From positions 1-5,723 of the forward strand of contig JALSHK010000048.1 in assembly GCA_026982275.1 (NCBI GenBank): a stretch of 5,723 bases of DNA, given 5' to 3'. The position numbers and the translations under genes were made by a program. This stretch comes from Paracoccaceae bacterium. Lineage in GTDB: Bacteria; Pseudomonadota; Alphaproteobacteria; Rhodobacterales; Rhodobacteraceae. The notes under the pieces were generated by a model that was not told the origin of the DNA, searched no databases, and was given only the letters and a program-made list of their open reading frames with translations. Shown here in pieces: positions 1 to 5,723 of the stretch (positions within the stretch are counted from its first letter, which is position 1; each line of letters begins with the position of its first letter).

Positions 1-526
1 TGCCGCACCGGTAGCTGTCGTCGCCAATCTACCCTATAATATAGGCACCGAGCTTCTGGTGCGCTGGCTCACCCCTGCCGCATGGCCACCAAAATGGGAA
101 AGCCTGACGCTGATGTTCCAGCGGGAAGTAGCACAGCGGATCGTGGCGGGCCCGGATAGCAAAGCCTATGGACGACTGGCGGTATTGGCGCAATTCCGCT
201 GCGAGGCCCGCATCTGCTTTGAATTACCGCCGCAAGCCTTCACCCCTGCCCCGAAGGTCAGCTCGGCGGTGGTTCATATTCGCGCGCTTAAAGCCCCGCG
301 TTTTCCCGCCGACCCTGAAATATTATCGGATGTAGTTGCCCGGGCATTTAATCAGCGCCGTAAAATGCTTCGCTCCAGCCTGAAAGGGCTATTGCCCGAT
401 ATCAGTGAAGCGCTGGCCAGCATCGGCATAGACCCGCAGCAAAGGGCGGAAACGGTTTCGTTACAGTCGTTTTGCGCGCTAGCAGAAGCCGTGCGAGAAT
501 CCAGAGCCAGGATGGTATCCGGCTGA
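1..526 (+). CDS. rsmA: Partial 16S rRNA (adenine(1518)-N(6)/adenine(1519)-N(6))-dimethyltransferase RsmA (KsgA), C-terminal part
   Basis: RsmA uses SAM to dimethylate two adjacent adenines in the 3'-terminal helix of 16S rRNA, late in small-subunit assembly in the cytoplasm. The reading frame is open from base 2 to the TGA at 524-526, giving 174 visible residues. The NLPYNI motif at bases 26-43 is motif IV of the family, which places the target adenine. Downstream are the family blocks FQREVAQRI, YGRLAVLAQ, PQAFTPAPKVSSAVV and AFNQRRKMLRSSLK, the last ones belonging to the helical C-terminal domain. The SAM-binding N-terminus, about 100 residues judging from the usual length near 270, lies left of the window. 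The GTG at 59 is an internal valine codon, not the start, because the motif IV residues lie upstream in the same frame. The gene converges on the DUF4167 gene with 2 bp between stops. Identification is secure from several motifs; only the start is unknown. Confidence 0.96.
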   Translation, partial: AAPVAVVANLPYNIGTELLVRWLTPAAWPPKWESLTLMFQREVAQRIVAGPDSKAYGRLAVLAQFRCEARICFELPPQAFTPAPKVSSAVVHIRALKAPRFPADPEILSDVVARAFNQRRKMLRSSLKGLLPDISEALASIGIDPQQRAETVSLQSFCALAEAVRESRARMVSG

Positions 527-528
527 TA

Positions 529-1062
529 TCACTCAATCGCGGGCATCGCTTCCGGCGCATCATGGCTAACAGCCGGCTTGCGAGTGCGCGGACGGGATTT
601 ACGCCGTGGAGGTTTGTTTTCAGGGGTTTCAACCAAAGTGCCACTTTCCACTGCAGGCCCGGCCTCAGGCGTTGCCTGGCTTTCTTGTGCGGCCGGGGGT
701 TCTTGCTGCTGCTGGGCGGCGCGCTGCTCGTTGCGCTGGCGCTGCTGCTCGGCCTGTTCGGCTTGGCGCGCGGTATGCTCGGCCTGCTTTTTGGCCTGTT
801 CCTGCTGTGCAACGGCCAGCAATCGTGAATAATGCTCGGAATGCTGCATAAAGCTTTCTGCGGCGACCCTGTCCCCCGAAAGCTGGGCATCACGCGCCAG
901 CTGGGTATATTTCTCGACAATTTGCTGCGGGGTTCCGCGCACCTTGCCTTCGGGGCCAGCGGAATCAAAAACGCGATTCACAATATTGGCATTGTTGTTG
1001 CTGTTATTCTGGCGGCGATTGCCACCTTTATTGCGCGAGCGCGATTTATTGGAAGGTCTCAT
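529..1062 (-). CDS. DUF4167 domain-containing protein of unknown function
   Basis: This is a 177-residue protein of the alphaproteobacterial DUF4167 family; its function is not established. The N-terminus MRPSNKSRSRNKGG is highly basic and followed by an Asn-rich run. The conserved core at about residues 28-82 includes NRVFDSAGPEGKVRGT and HSEHYSRLL. Residues 83-120 are very Gln/Ala/Glu-rich and probably form a helix or coiled coil. A Pro/Glu-rich stretch and a basic patch (RRKSRPRTRK, about 153-162) complete the tail. There is no signal peptide or membrane segment. I chose the ATG at 1060-1062 because family members begin with MRPSN-like residues; a TTG at 1093-1095 would add 11 residues and is unlikely. 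The basic ends suggest nucleic-acid binding, perhaps RNA, but that is inference. The gene lies downstream of prmC in the same direction, behind its own likely promoter, and its stop is 2 bp from that of rsmA. Confidence 0.9.
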   Translation of the reverse strand: MRPSNKSRSRNKGGNRRQNNSNNNANIVNRVFDSAGPEGKVRGTPQQIVEKYTQLARDAQLSGDRVAAESFMQHSEHYSRLLAVAQQEQAKKQAEHTARQAEQAEQQRQRNEQRAAQQQQEPPAAQESQATPEAGPAVESGTLVETPENKPPRRKSRPRTRKPAVSHDAPEAMPAIE

Positions 1063-1075
1063 TTTTCGATTTTTA

Positions 1076-1080
1076 TCCTT
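1076..1080 (-). promoter_or_regulatory. Candidate ribosome binding site of the DUF4167 gene
   Basis: On the minus strand AAGGA ends 13 nt before the ATG at 1062. The spacing is longer than usual, but it is the only Shine-Dalgarno-like string near that start. It lies downstream of the alternative TTG at 1095, so it favours the ATG. Confidence 0.45.
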
Positions 1081-1093
1081 GATCGGCGCTTTC

Positions 1094-1108
1094 AAGCCCT
1101 AGTGGCTT
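1094..1108 (-). other. Small hairpin in the DUF4167 leader
   Basis: The minus strand reads AAGCC, ACTAG, GGCTT: a 5-bp stem with a 5-nt loop, about 32 nt before the DUF4167 ATG. The stop codon TAG of a possible 16-codon upstream reading frame (1099-1149) falls in its loop. The stem is short and could be chance; no T-run follows, so it is not a terminator. Confidence 0.25.
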
Positions 1109-1197
1109 TGGAACTGTTGGTTATTAGCCGCCCGATGTTCGATTATCATATCTGCGCTTAACTGGAGAGCCAATGGTTCAATCCTTGCAGGTGTGCT

Positions 1198-1227
1198 ATA
1201 GTAGCTGGAAATTACTATTGAAAACAA
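1198..1227 (-). promoter_or_regulatory. Candidate sigma70-type promoter of the DUF4167 gene
   Basis: Read on the minus strand, TTGTTT (1222-1227) and TACTAT (1198-1203) are separated by 18 bp in an AT-richer stretch between prmC and the DUF4167 gene. Transcription would begin near 1190 and leave a leader of roughly 130 nt before the ATG at 1062. No GC-rich hairpin with a T-run follows prmC, so read-through from prmC is also possible. The match is to a consensus by eye only. Confidence 0.4.
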
Positions 1228-1258
1228 GCTTTTTTAAGGCAAAAAACAATATTTCTTG

Positions 1259-2095
1259 TCACAAAGCCGAAATCTGCACCACGCGATCCTTGCCTGCCAG
1301 ATCTTTCAACACCCTTGGCCGGGTCAATCCGGCATCCATAAATATTTCGCAAACTCTTTTTGCCTGCTCATGGCCGATCTCGAAAAGCGCCCGCCCGCTC
1401 GGGGCCATCAGCTCGCCCAGCCCCGCCGCGATGATGCGGTAGGCCTCCAGCCCGTCGCCGCCCGGGGTGAGCGCGAGATGTGGCTCCCAATCGCGCACTT
1501 CAGGGGCGAGCTGTTGCATCTCGGCCTCGGAAATATATGGCGGATTGCTGACGATCAAATCAAAGCGCCCCGATAGCCCGCCCAGCCAGTCAGCCTCGAC
1601 AAACCGCACCCGATCCGCAACCCCGATCCGGCCCGCATTACGCCGCGCCACATCCAAAGCGGCAGCGCTGATATCCGAGGCCACCCCCATGGAATTCGGC
1701 GATTCAGCCAGCAGGCTGATCACAATCGCGCCGCTGCCGGTGCCCAGATCCAGCACATTGTCAAAAGGCCGCTCCAAAGCGGCAGAAACCAGTGTTTCGG
1801 TATCGGGACGGGGATCCAATACATCGGAATTGACCAGAAAATCATGGTTCCAGAAGCTGCGTTTGCCGATGATATGCGATACCGGCTGATGCAGGCTGCG
1901 CACGGCAATCACTCGGTCAATGCCATAAAGCGCGGATTGCTTCAGCGGCTCGTCCAGCCGTGCAATCAGTGTTGCCTGATCCACATCCAGCACATGTGCG
2001 AGCAAAATCTGCGCATCCCGCGCCGCCCCGTCGATACCGGCGGCGGTCAGCATCATTGTGGCACGCTCGAGCGTGGAGCGAAGGCTCTCGCTCAT
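1259..2095 (-). CDS. prmC: Peptide chain release factor N(5)-glutamine methyltransferase PrmC (HemK)
   Basis: PrmC transfers a methyl group from SAM to the glutamine of the GGQ motif of RF1 and RF2, which raises the rate of peptide release. The 278-residue length is usual for the family. Residues 1-80 are the helical N-terminal domain that docks on the release factor. PRPDTE (95-100) is the family linker motif. DLGTGSG (116-122) is the SAM-binding motif I, and NPPY (184-187) is the catalytic motif that holds the substrate glutamine amide. The tail LAGKDRVVQ is also typical. The ATG at 2093-2095 overlaps the prfA TGA by 4 bp (ATGA) and has no strong Shine-Dalgarno of its own, so translation is probably coupled to that of prfA, which encodes its substrate. 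All key residues are present. No clear rho-independent terminator follows the gene. Confidence 0.97.
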   Translation of the reverse strand: MSESLRSTLERATMMLTAAGIDGAARDAQILLAHVLDVDQATLIARLDEPLKQSALYGIDRVIAVRSLHQPVSHIIGKRSFWNHDFLVNSDVLDPRPDTETLVSAALERPFDNVLDLGTGSGAIVISLLAESPNSMGVASDISAAALDVARRNAGRIGVADRVRFVEADWLGGLSGRFDLIVSNPPYISEAEMQQLAPEVRDWEPHLALTPGGDGLEAYRIIAAGLGELMAPSGRALFEIGHEQAKRVCEIFMDAGLTRPRVLKDLAGKDRVVQISAL

Positions 2096-3147
2096 AGTGA
2101 AAGCTCTGACAGGCGATCGGCCTGATCCGCGGCAGTAAGGCCATCAATGATCTCGTCCAGATCACCTTGCAGGATCTGGTCGAGCTTATAGAGCGTGAGA
2201 TTGATCCGGTGGTCCGTCACCCGCCCCTGGGGGTAATTATAGGTGCGGATCCGCTCGGATCGATCACCGGAGCCAACCTGCCCCTTGCGGGCACTGGAGC
2301 GCTCGTCATCCAGTTTTTGCCGCTCCATATCATAGAGCCGGGAGCGCAACACCTGCATGGCTTTCGCGCGGTTGCGATGCTGGGATTTCTCCGAACTGGT
2401 CACCACAATGCCCGTGGGCAGGTGGGTAATGCGAACCGCGGAATCGGTGGTATTCACATGCTGCCCCCCCGCGCCGGAACTGCGCATTGTATCGATGCGG
2501 ATATCAGTGGTGGGGATGTCGATATCCACCTCCTCGGCCTCGGGCAGCACGGCCACCGTGGCCGCAGAGGTATGCACCCGCCCGCCGCTTTCCGTGGCCG
2601 GCACCCGCTGCACACGATGCACACCGCTCTCGAATTTCAGCCGCGCATACACCCCCTTGCCCTGCACATTGGCAATAATCTCTTTATAGCCGCCGATTTC
2701 GGTCGGGGATTCCTCGACAATCTCCAGTTTCCAGCCGTTATTCTCGGCCAAGCGCTGATACATGCGCAAAAGATCGGCGACAAAAAGCGCGGCTTCATCG
2801 CCGCCTGTGCCGGCGCGCAGCTCCATGATGGCGGGTTTTTCATCGGCCTTGTCCTTGGGCAGAAGCGAAAGCATTACCTGATGTTCGGCTTCGGGCAGGG
2901 TTTTGTTAAGGCTTTGCAGCTCTTCCTCGCCCAGCTCCCTCATCTCCGGATCATCCAGCATCGCTTCGGCTTCCGCCTTGTCCGCCAGCATCCGGCGATA
3001 GGCTTCGATCTGCTCCACCACCGATTTCAGATCGGAATATTCCTTGGAAAGCGAGGCCAGCTCGGACATATCCGCCCCCTCGTTCAGCTTGGCCTCAACA
3101 AAGGAAAACCGCTGGCAAATCTGCTCTAGTTTTTCATCTGGAATCAT
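2092..3147 (-). CDS. prfA: Peptide chain release factor 1 (RF1)
   Basis: RF1 recognises UAA and UAG in the ribosomal A site and triggers hydrolysis of peptidyl-tRNA. The 351-residue protein covers the whole family length (E. coli 360). Visible landmarks are RAGTGGDEA (111-119) and RVPATESGG, with the RF1 stop-codon recognition tripeptide PAT at 183-185. SSGAGGQHVNTTDSA follows, with GGQ at 227-229 (Gln229 is the PrmC target), then GSGDRSERIRTYNYPQGRVTDHR near the C-terminus. PAT, rather than the SPF type of RF2, identifies it as RF1. The ATG at 3145-3147 is preceded on the minus strand by GAAGAA at a 5-nt spacing, lying in the last codons of the DUF1499 gene. It sits 2 bp after that gene and overlaps prmC by 4 bp, so it is part of a co-transcribed block. 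Nothing is missing or broken. Confidence 0.98.
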   Translation of the reverse strand: MIPDEKLEQICQRFSFVEAKLNEGADMSELASLSKEYSDLKSVVEQIEAYRRMLADKAEAEAMLDDPEMRELGEEELQSLNKTLPEAEHQVMLSLLPKDKADEKPAIMELRAGTGGDEAALFVADLLRMYQRLAENNGWKLEIVEESPTEIGGYKEIIANVQGKGVYARLKFESGVHRVQRVPATESGGRVHTSAATVAVLPEAEEVDIDIPTTDIRIDTMRSSGAGGQHVNTTDSAVRITHLPTGIVVTSSEKSQHRNRAKAMQVLRSRLYDMERQKLDDERSSARKGQVGSGDRSERIRTYNYPQGRVTDHRINLTLYKLDQILQGDLDEIIDGLTAADQADRLSELSL

Positions 3148-3149
3148 GA

Positions 3150-3638
3150 TTATTCTTCAAACGAGCTAAGCGATTGCAGCCAAAGGTCAACCCGCGCCTT
3201 GTTCACACCCATATCCCCATAGCCATAGCGAGAGCGCGAATAAAGCGCCAGGGTGGAACCGCCATCCTCGAAATCGATAAACTTCACCGAGATGTAATCG
3301 GGCATGCGCAGGGTCGGGGTGCGCTGCACATAGGTCATCCAGCCCTCCTCGGCGCTGCCCGCCAGAAAAATCGTGCTGGGCTGGGTCAGCACAAAATCGT
3401 TGAAGGCCCTGGCCATCACCGCTGCAGGGGCGGTATAGATCGGCGCTTCCAGATCAACCGTGGCCTCTACCATGCTCTGGGGGGCCACATAATAGGTGTT
3501 GGGAGAGACCGGACGGGTGATGGTGAAGGGATCCACATGCCATTCAGCCGGGTTATGGCTTACGGTTGCGACCCGCACAAAAAGCGCGCCGATGATAAAA
3601 ACCACCGCCAAAATCAAATATATTGCCATGCGTTGCAT
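3150..3638 (-). CDS. DUF1499 domain-containing protein, membrane-anchored
   Basis: A 162-residue protein of unknown function. Residues 5-23 form one hydrophobic segment near the N-terminus, likely an uncleaved membrane anchor, with the rest probably in the periplasm. The C-terminal half holds the DUF1499 signature: YVQRTPTLRMPDYISVKF, then LALYSRSRYGYGDMGVNKAR, and a closing VDLWLQSL (about residues 103-157). The conserved SRSR.G..DMGVN block is the strongest evidence. The ATG start at 3636-3638 overlaps the last base of the ispG stop (TAATG) and has a strong Shine-Dalgarno inside the end of ispG. An ATG three codons later is possible but worse placed. The gene ends 2 bp before prfA. Its tight packing indicates co-expression with ispG and prfA, but no biochemical role follows from that. 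Family assignment is from recall of the motif pattern. Confidence 0.85.
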   Translation of the reverse strand: MQRMAIYLILAVVFIIGALFVRVATVSHNPAEWHVDPFTITRPVSPNTYYVAPQSMVEATVDLEAPIYTAPAAVMARAFNDFVLTQPSTIFLAGSAEEGWMTYVQRTPTLRMPDYISVKFIDFEDGGSTLALYSRSRYGYGDMGVNKARVDLWLQSLSSFEE

Positions 3639-4747
3639 TATTCCCCTTCCGCGATCTGTGCCGCGCGCGCTTCGACCAGCTCTACTATATGATCGATCAT
3701 CGCCTCGTTTCCAAGCTTGTGATCCTGCTTGCCCGCCAGATAAACCATGCCCGAGCCAGCCCCGCCACCGGTAAATCCGACATCGGTCATCAAAGCCTCG
3801 CCCGGGCCATTGACCACACAGCCGATGATGCTCAGGCTGATCGGGGTTCGCACATGCTCCAGCCGGCGCTCTAGCGTTTCAACAGTTTTGATAACGTCAA
3901 ACCCCTGCCGCGCACAAGACGGGCAGGAGATGATATTGACGCCGCGATGCCGCAGCCCCAGCGATTTAAGAATTTCAAAACCCGCCTTCACCTCACGCAC
4001 CGGATCGGCAGAAAGCGACACCCTGATGGTATCGCCAATCCCCGCCCATAAAAGCGAGCCAAGCCCGATCGCGCTTTTAATACTGCCCGAAACCAGCCCG
4101 CCCGCTTCGGTTATGCCAAGGTGGATGGGCGCATCTGTCGCCTCGGCCAGCCCGTGATAGGCGGCAGCCGACATAAACACATCCGACGCTTTCACGCTTA
4201 TTTTGAAATTGTCAAAATTATTATCGAGCAGAATGCGGATATGGTCCATGCCGCTCTCGATCATCGCATCTGGGCATGGCTCGCCGTATTTCTCCAGCAA
4301 ATGCCGCTCAAGAGAGCCGGCATTCACCCCGATCCGGATCGAGCAGCCATTATCCCTGGCGGCCGCAATCACCTCTCGCACACGATCCGGCGAGCCGATA
4401 TTGCCCGGATTGATCCGCAAACAGGCTGCGCCCGCCACCGCGGCCTCCACCCCGCGCTTATAATGAAAATGGATATCCGCCACCAAAGGCACAGGGCTTT
4501 CCTTGACGACCTGCGAAAACGCCGCTGTCGCCGCCTCGTCGGGGCAGGAAACCCGCACAATATCCGCACCCGCCTCGGCACAGGCCTGGATCTGCGCAAC
4601 CGTAGCCGCCACATCGGCCGTGATGGTATTGGTCATGGTTTGCACGGTGATCGGCGCATCGCCTCCAACCGGCACATTCCCGACCATGATCTGGCGGCTC
4701 TTGCGGCGCGCTATATCGCGCCATGGGCGAACTGGATTATGGGTCAT
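3638..4747 (-). CDS. ispG: (E)-4-hydroxy-3-methylbut-2-enyl-diphosphate synthase IspG (GcpE), bacterial type
   Basis: IspG carries out the penultimate step of the MEP pathway: reductive ring opening of 2-C-methyl-D-erythritol 2,4-cyclodiphosphate to HMBPP, using a [4Fe-4S] cluster and flavodoxin or ferredoxin as electron donor. Counted from a GTG at 4760-4762 the frame has 374 residues; from the preferred ATG at 4745-4747 it has 369. In the 374 numbering, VGNVPVGGDAPITVQTMTNT (27-46) opens the TIM-barrel domain, with ADIHFHYKRG (95-104) and LRINPGNIG (115-123) inside it. The cluster ligands are all present: Cys280 and Cys283 (SCPSC), Cys315 and Glu322 (GCVVNGPGEA). It is the short two-domain form without the plant-type insert. 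The ATG start gives MTHNPVRPWRDIARR, which fits relatives that begin with M..N..RPWR; neither start has a strong Shine-Dalgarno. It shares one base with the DUF1499 gene downstream. Confidence 0.97.
   Translation of the reverse strand: MTHNPVRPWRDIARRKSRQIMVGNVPVGGDAPITVQTMTNTITADVAATVAQIQACAEAGADIVRVSCPDEAATAAFSQVVKESPVPLVADIHFHYKRGVEAAVAGAACLRINPGNIGSPDRVREVIAAARDNGCSIRIGVNAGSLERHLLEKYGEPCPDAMIESGMDHIRILLDNNFDNFKISVKASDVFMSAAAYHGLAEATDAPIHLGITEAGGLVSGSIKSAIGLGSLLWAGIGDTIRVSLSADPVREVKAGFEILKSLGLRHRGVNIISCPSCARQGFDVIKTVETLERRLEHVRTPISLSIIGCVVNGPGEALMTDVGFTGGGAGSGMVYLAGKQDHKLGNEAMIDHIVELVEARAAQIAEGE
3643..3650 (-). promoter_or_regulatory. Strong ribosome binding site of the DUF1499 gene, inside the end of ispG
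   Basis: The minus strand reads GGAAGGGG, then 4 nt, then the ATG at 3638. The site is made from the final ispG codons (for Glu-Gly-Glu) and decides the start of the DUF1499 gene. Together with the TAATG junction it allows ribosomes leaving ispG to reinitiate. Confidence 0.75.
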
Positions 4748-4829
4748 ACCGGATTGGGACACTCTTCATAAAATTCGGATAAAATATCGGCTTTGTAAAA
4801 GGATCGGCCATCCTTGTAAAATACGGGGA
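4748..4829 (-). promoter_or_regulatory. rodZ-ispG spacer with nested direct and inverted repeats
   Basis: This AT-rich 82-bp spacer holds an inverted repeat, AAGGAT (4799-4804) and ATCCTT (4810-4815), around a 5-nt CGGCC centre. It is flanked by two copies of TTGTAAAA (4793-4800 and 4814-4821) set 21 bp apart. On the transcribed minus strand the 6-bp stem is followed by only a short T stretch (TTTTAC), so it would be at best a weak terminator or attenuator. A regulator binding site, or a mere chance pattern, is also possible. I see no convincing -35/-10 pair for ispG here, only T/A-rich strings downstream of the hairpin. Confidence 0.35.
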
Positions 4830-5723
4830 TTATTCGTTAACCAGAGATGCCGCCCGGGTCAGCTCCTCGGACACCGCTCGCATCTCGGCGGTCATGGTGC
4901 CCAGCGGCTCGAACCCTTCAAGGATATCTGCCGCTGCCAAAGACACATCCCGCGCCACGCCATTTGTGCCGCGCACCGGGCCAAAAACCTCGCCATCGAC
5001 CATTAAAAACAGCCAATCGGCATTGCCGGCCCGCAAAGAGGCAAGCTCGGTCCGCTCCGGCAGGGTGTATTCCTCGCCTGCTTTGAGGATCTTCTCAAAC
5101 AGCACAGAACCATCCGCCGCGCTCACCCTGACCCAGGCTTCTCTCTGGGCAAAGATACTGACCATTGGCTTGTGATCTGCCAGGCGCAGCTGCGGCGAAC
5201 CAATCTCGACCGGCGCCACCTCCTCGGCCAGAACAGCCTCCTCGGCCACCACTTCGGGCACAACCGGCGAAGCAAAGCTGCTAAGCATCTGGTTATCGAT
5301 CGCACCAATCGGGCCGTCGCGCGGGGTCACGACCGGCACACTTAACGCGCCATCGCTATAAAGCCGGTTCATATCCATCGCATCTTCGGTGATTCGGTCA
5401 AAAGCACTATCGGCGACAGCATCCGAAAATCCGGCGACTTCGACATTATCCAGCACCACCGGCGATTGCTCGATCGGGGCGATTTCGACCCGTTGGATAT
5501 CCTTGAGCAAGGCCCAGCCGCCAAAGACCAGCCCCGCGATCAGCGCCACCAATACCAAAACCGGACCAAAAGCCGCCAGATTGACCGGACCACGGCCAGC
5601 CAGCTGATTGCCGAAAATCGGGTTGAAATCATTTACCGCCGAGGCACTGATTGCCGAAATCCGGGTTTTTTCCGCCCCCTCGCGATGGCGGCCCAGATCC
5701 GCATGCGCCCCCTTGAAATTGGA
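4830..5723 (-). CDS. Partial RodZ-like HTH/DUF4115 membrane protein, C-terminal part
   Basis: The frame is open from the right edge to the TAA at 4830-4832 and gives 297 visible residues; the N-terminus, where the family carries a cytoplasmic helix-turn-helix domain, is outside the window. In visible numbering, residues 1-48 are a polar, probably cytoplasmic linker with several basic residues. About 52-73 are one hydrophobic segment (GPVLVLVALIAGLVFGGW). Then comes a long Val/Ala/Glu-rich linker, and a DUF4115 domain at roughly bases 4910-5165, recognised by EAWVRVSAADGSVLFEKIL, GEEYTLP and LRAGNADWLFLMVDGEVFGP. RodZ proteins link the MreB cytoskeleton to wall synthesis; this one has the same architecture, but the role here is inferred. 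The TTG at 5556-5558 is an internal Leu codon in the membrane segment, not a start. It lies upstream of ispG in the same direction. Confidence 0.88.
   Translation of the reverse strand, partial: SNFKGAHADLGRHREGAEKTRISAISASAVNDFNPIFGNQLAGRGPVNLAAFGPVLVLVALIAGLVFGGWALLKDIQRVEIAPIEQSPVVLDNVEVAGFSDAVADSAFDRITEDAMDMNRLYSDGALSVPVVTPRDGPIGAIDNQMLSSFASPVVPEVVAEEAVLAEEVAPVEIGSPQLRLADHKPMVSIFAQREAWVRVSAADGSVLFEKILKAGEEYTLPERTELASLRAGNADWLFLMVDGEVFGPVRGTNGVARDVSLAAADILEGFEPLGTMTAEMRAVSEELTRAASLVNE

Noticed and set aside
59..61. GTG as a possible start of rsmA
   Set aside because: The NLPYNI motif IV lies upstream in the same frame, so the codon is internal and the gene begins outside the window.
691..822. 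Repetitive-looking GCTGCTG-type sequence considered as a microsatellite or repeat array
   Set aside because: It is the coding sequence for a Gln/Ala/Glu-rich helix in the DUF4167 protein; the units vary and no fixed period is kept.
472..828. Leu/Gly-rich open frame on the + strand resembling a membrane protein, opposite the DUF4167 gene
   Set aside because: The apparent hydrophobic stretch is the reverse complement of the Gln/Ala/Glu-rich coding region of the DUF4167 gene. The real protein has its family start and core motifs.
1221..1258. T-rich stretch after prmC considered as a rho-independent terminator
   Set aside because: T-runs are present on the minus strand, but only AT pairs can form a stem; there is no GC-rich hairpin before the T-run.
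2167..3129. Long open frame of 320 codons on the + strand opposite prfA
   Set aside because: It lies wholly antisense to a fully conserved prfA. Its His/Gly/Leu-rich translation shows no domain, and it is explained by the codon bias of the real gene.
3174..3692. Open frame of 172 codons on the + strand opposite the DUF1499 gene
   Set aside because: It spans the ispG/DUF1499 junction in antisense and shows no family features, while the minus-strand frame carries a clear DUF1499 signature.
4121..4771. Open frame of 216 codons on the + strand opposite ispG
   Set aside because: Antisense shadow of ispG; its translation is rich in Arg/His/Ile without any recognisable motif.

Overview
The window reads as a chromosomal housekeeping segment of an alphaproteobacterium, most likely of the Rhodobacterales. 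Three things point there. It is moderately GC-rich. It carries the alphaproteobacterial DUF4167 family. It also has the run RodZ-like HTH/DUF4115 protein, ispG, DUF1499 protein, prfA, prmC, DUF4167, which I recall as typical of Rhodobacteraceae (from memory, not checked here). I see no mobile element, tRNA, rRNA, CRISPR array or phage gene, and no sign of recent transfer.

Layout. At the left edge, on the + strand, is the C-terminal two thirds of rsmA (ksgA), whose N-terminus lies outside the window. Everything else is on the - strand, so the rest is best read from right to left. It starts with the 3' part of a RodZ-like membrane protein gene, whose N-terminus is beyond the right edge. An 82-bp spacer with small repeats follows, then ispG. 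A very tight block comes next: ispG and the DUF1499 gene share one base (TAATG), DUF1499 and prfA are 2 bp apart, and prfA and prmC overlap by 4 bp (ATGA). After a roughly 200-bp AT-richer leader with a plausible sigma70-type promoter comes a DUF4167 gene. It converges on rsmA with 2 bp between the stop codons.

How the genes fit together. prfA and prmC are a functional pair: RF1 ends translation at UAA/UAG, and PrmC methylates the glutamine of its GGQ motif. rsmA, at the far side, matures the 3' end of 16S rRNA, so the left half is translation-oriented. ispG supplies the MEP isoprenoid pathway, and hence undecaprenyl and quinone precursors. The RodZ-like gene next to it belongs to a cell-shape family. 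The DUF1499 and DUF4167 proteins have no established function that I can name.

I found no convincing undescribed system. The points worth a second look are the repeat-bearing rodZ/ispG spacer, the DUF1499 gene embedded by overlap in an essential operon, the long DUF4167 leader with a possible uORF, and the almost overlapping convergent ends of rsmA and the DUF4167 gene.
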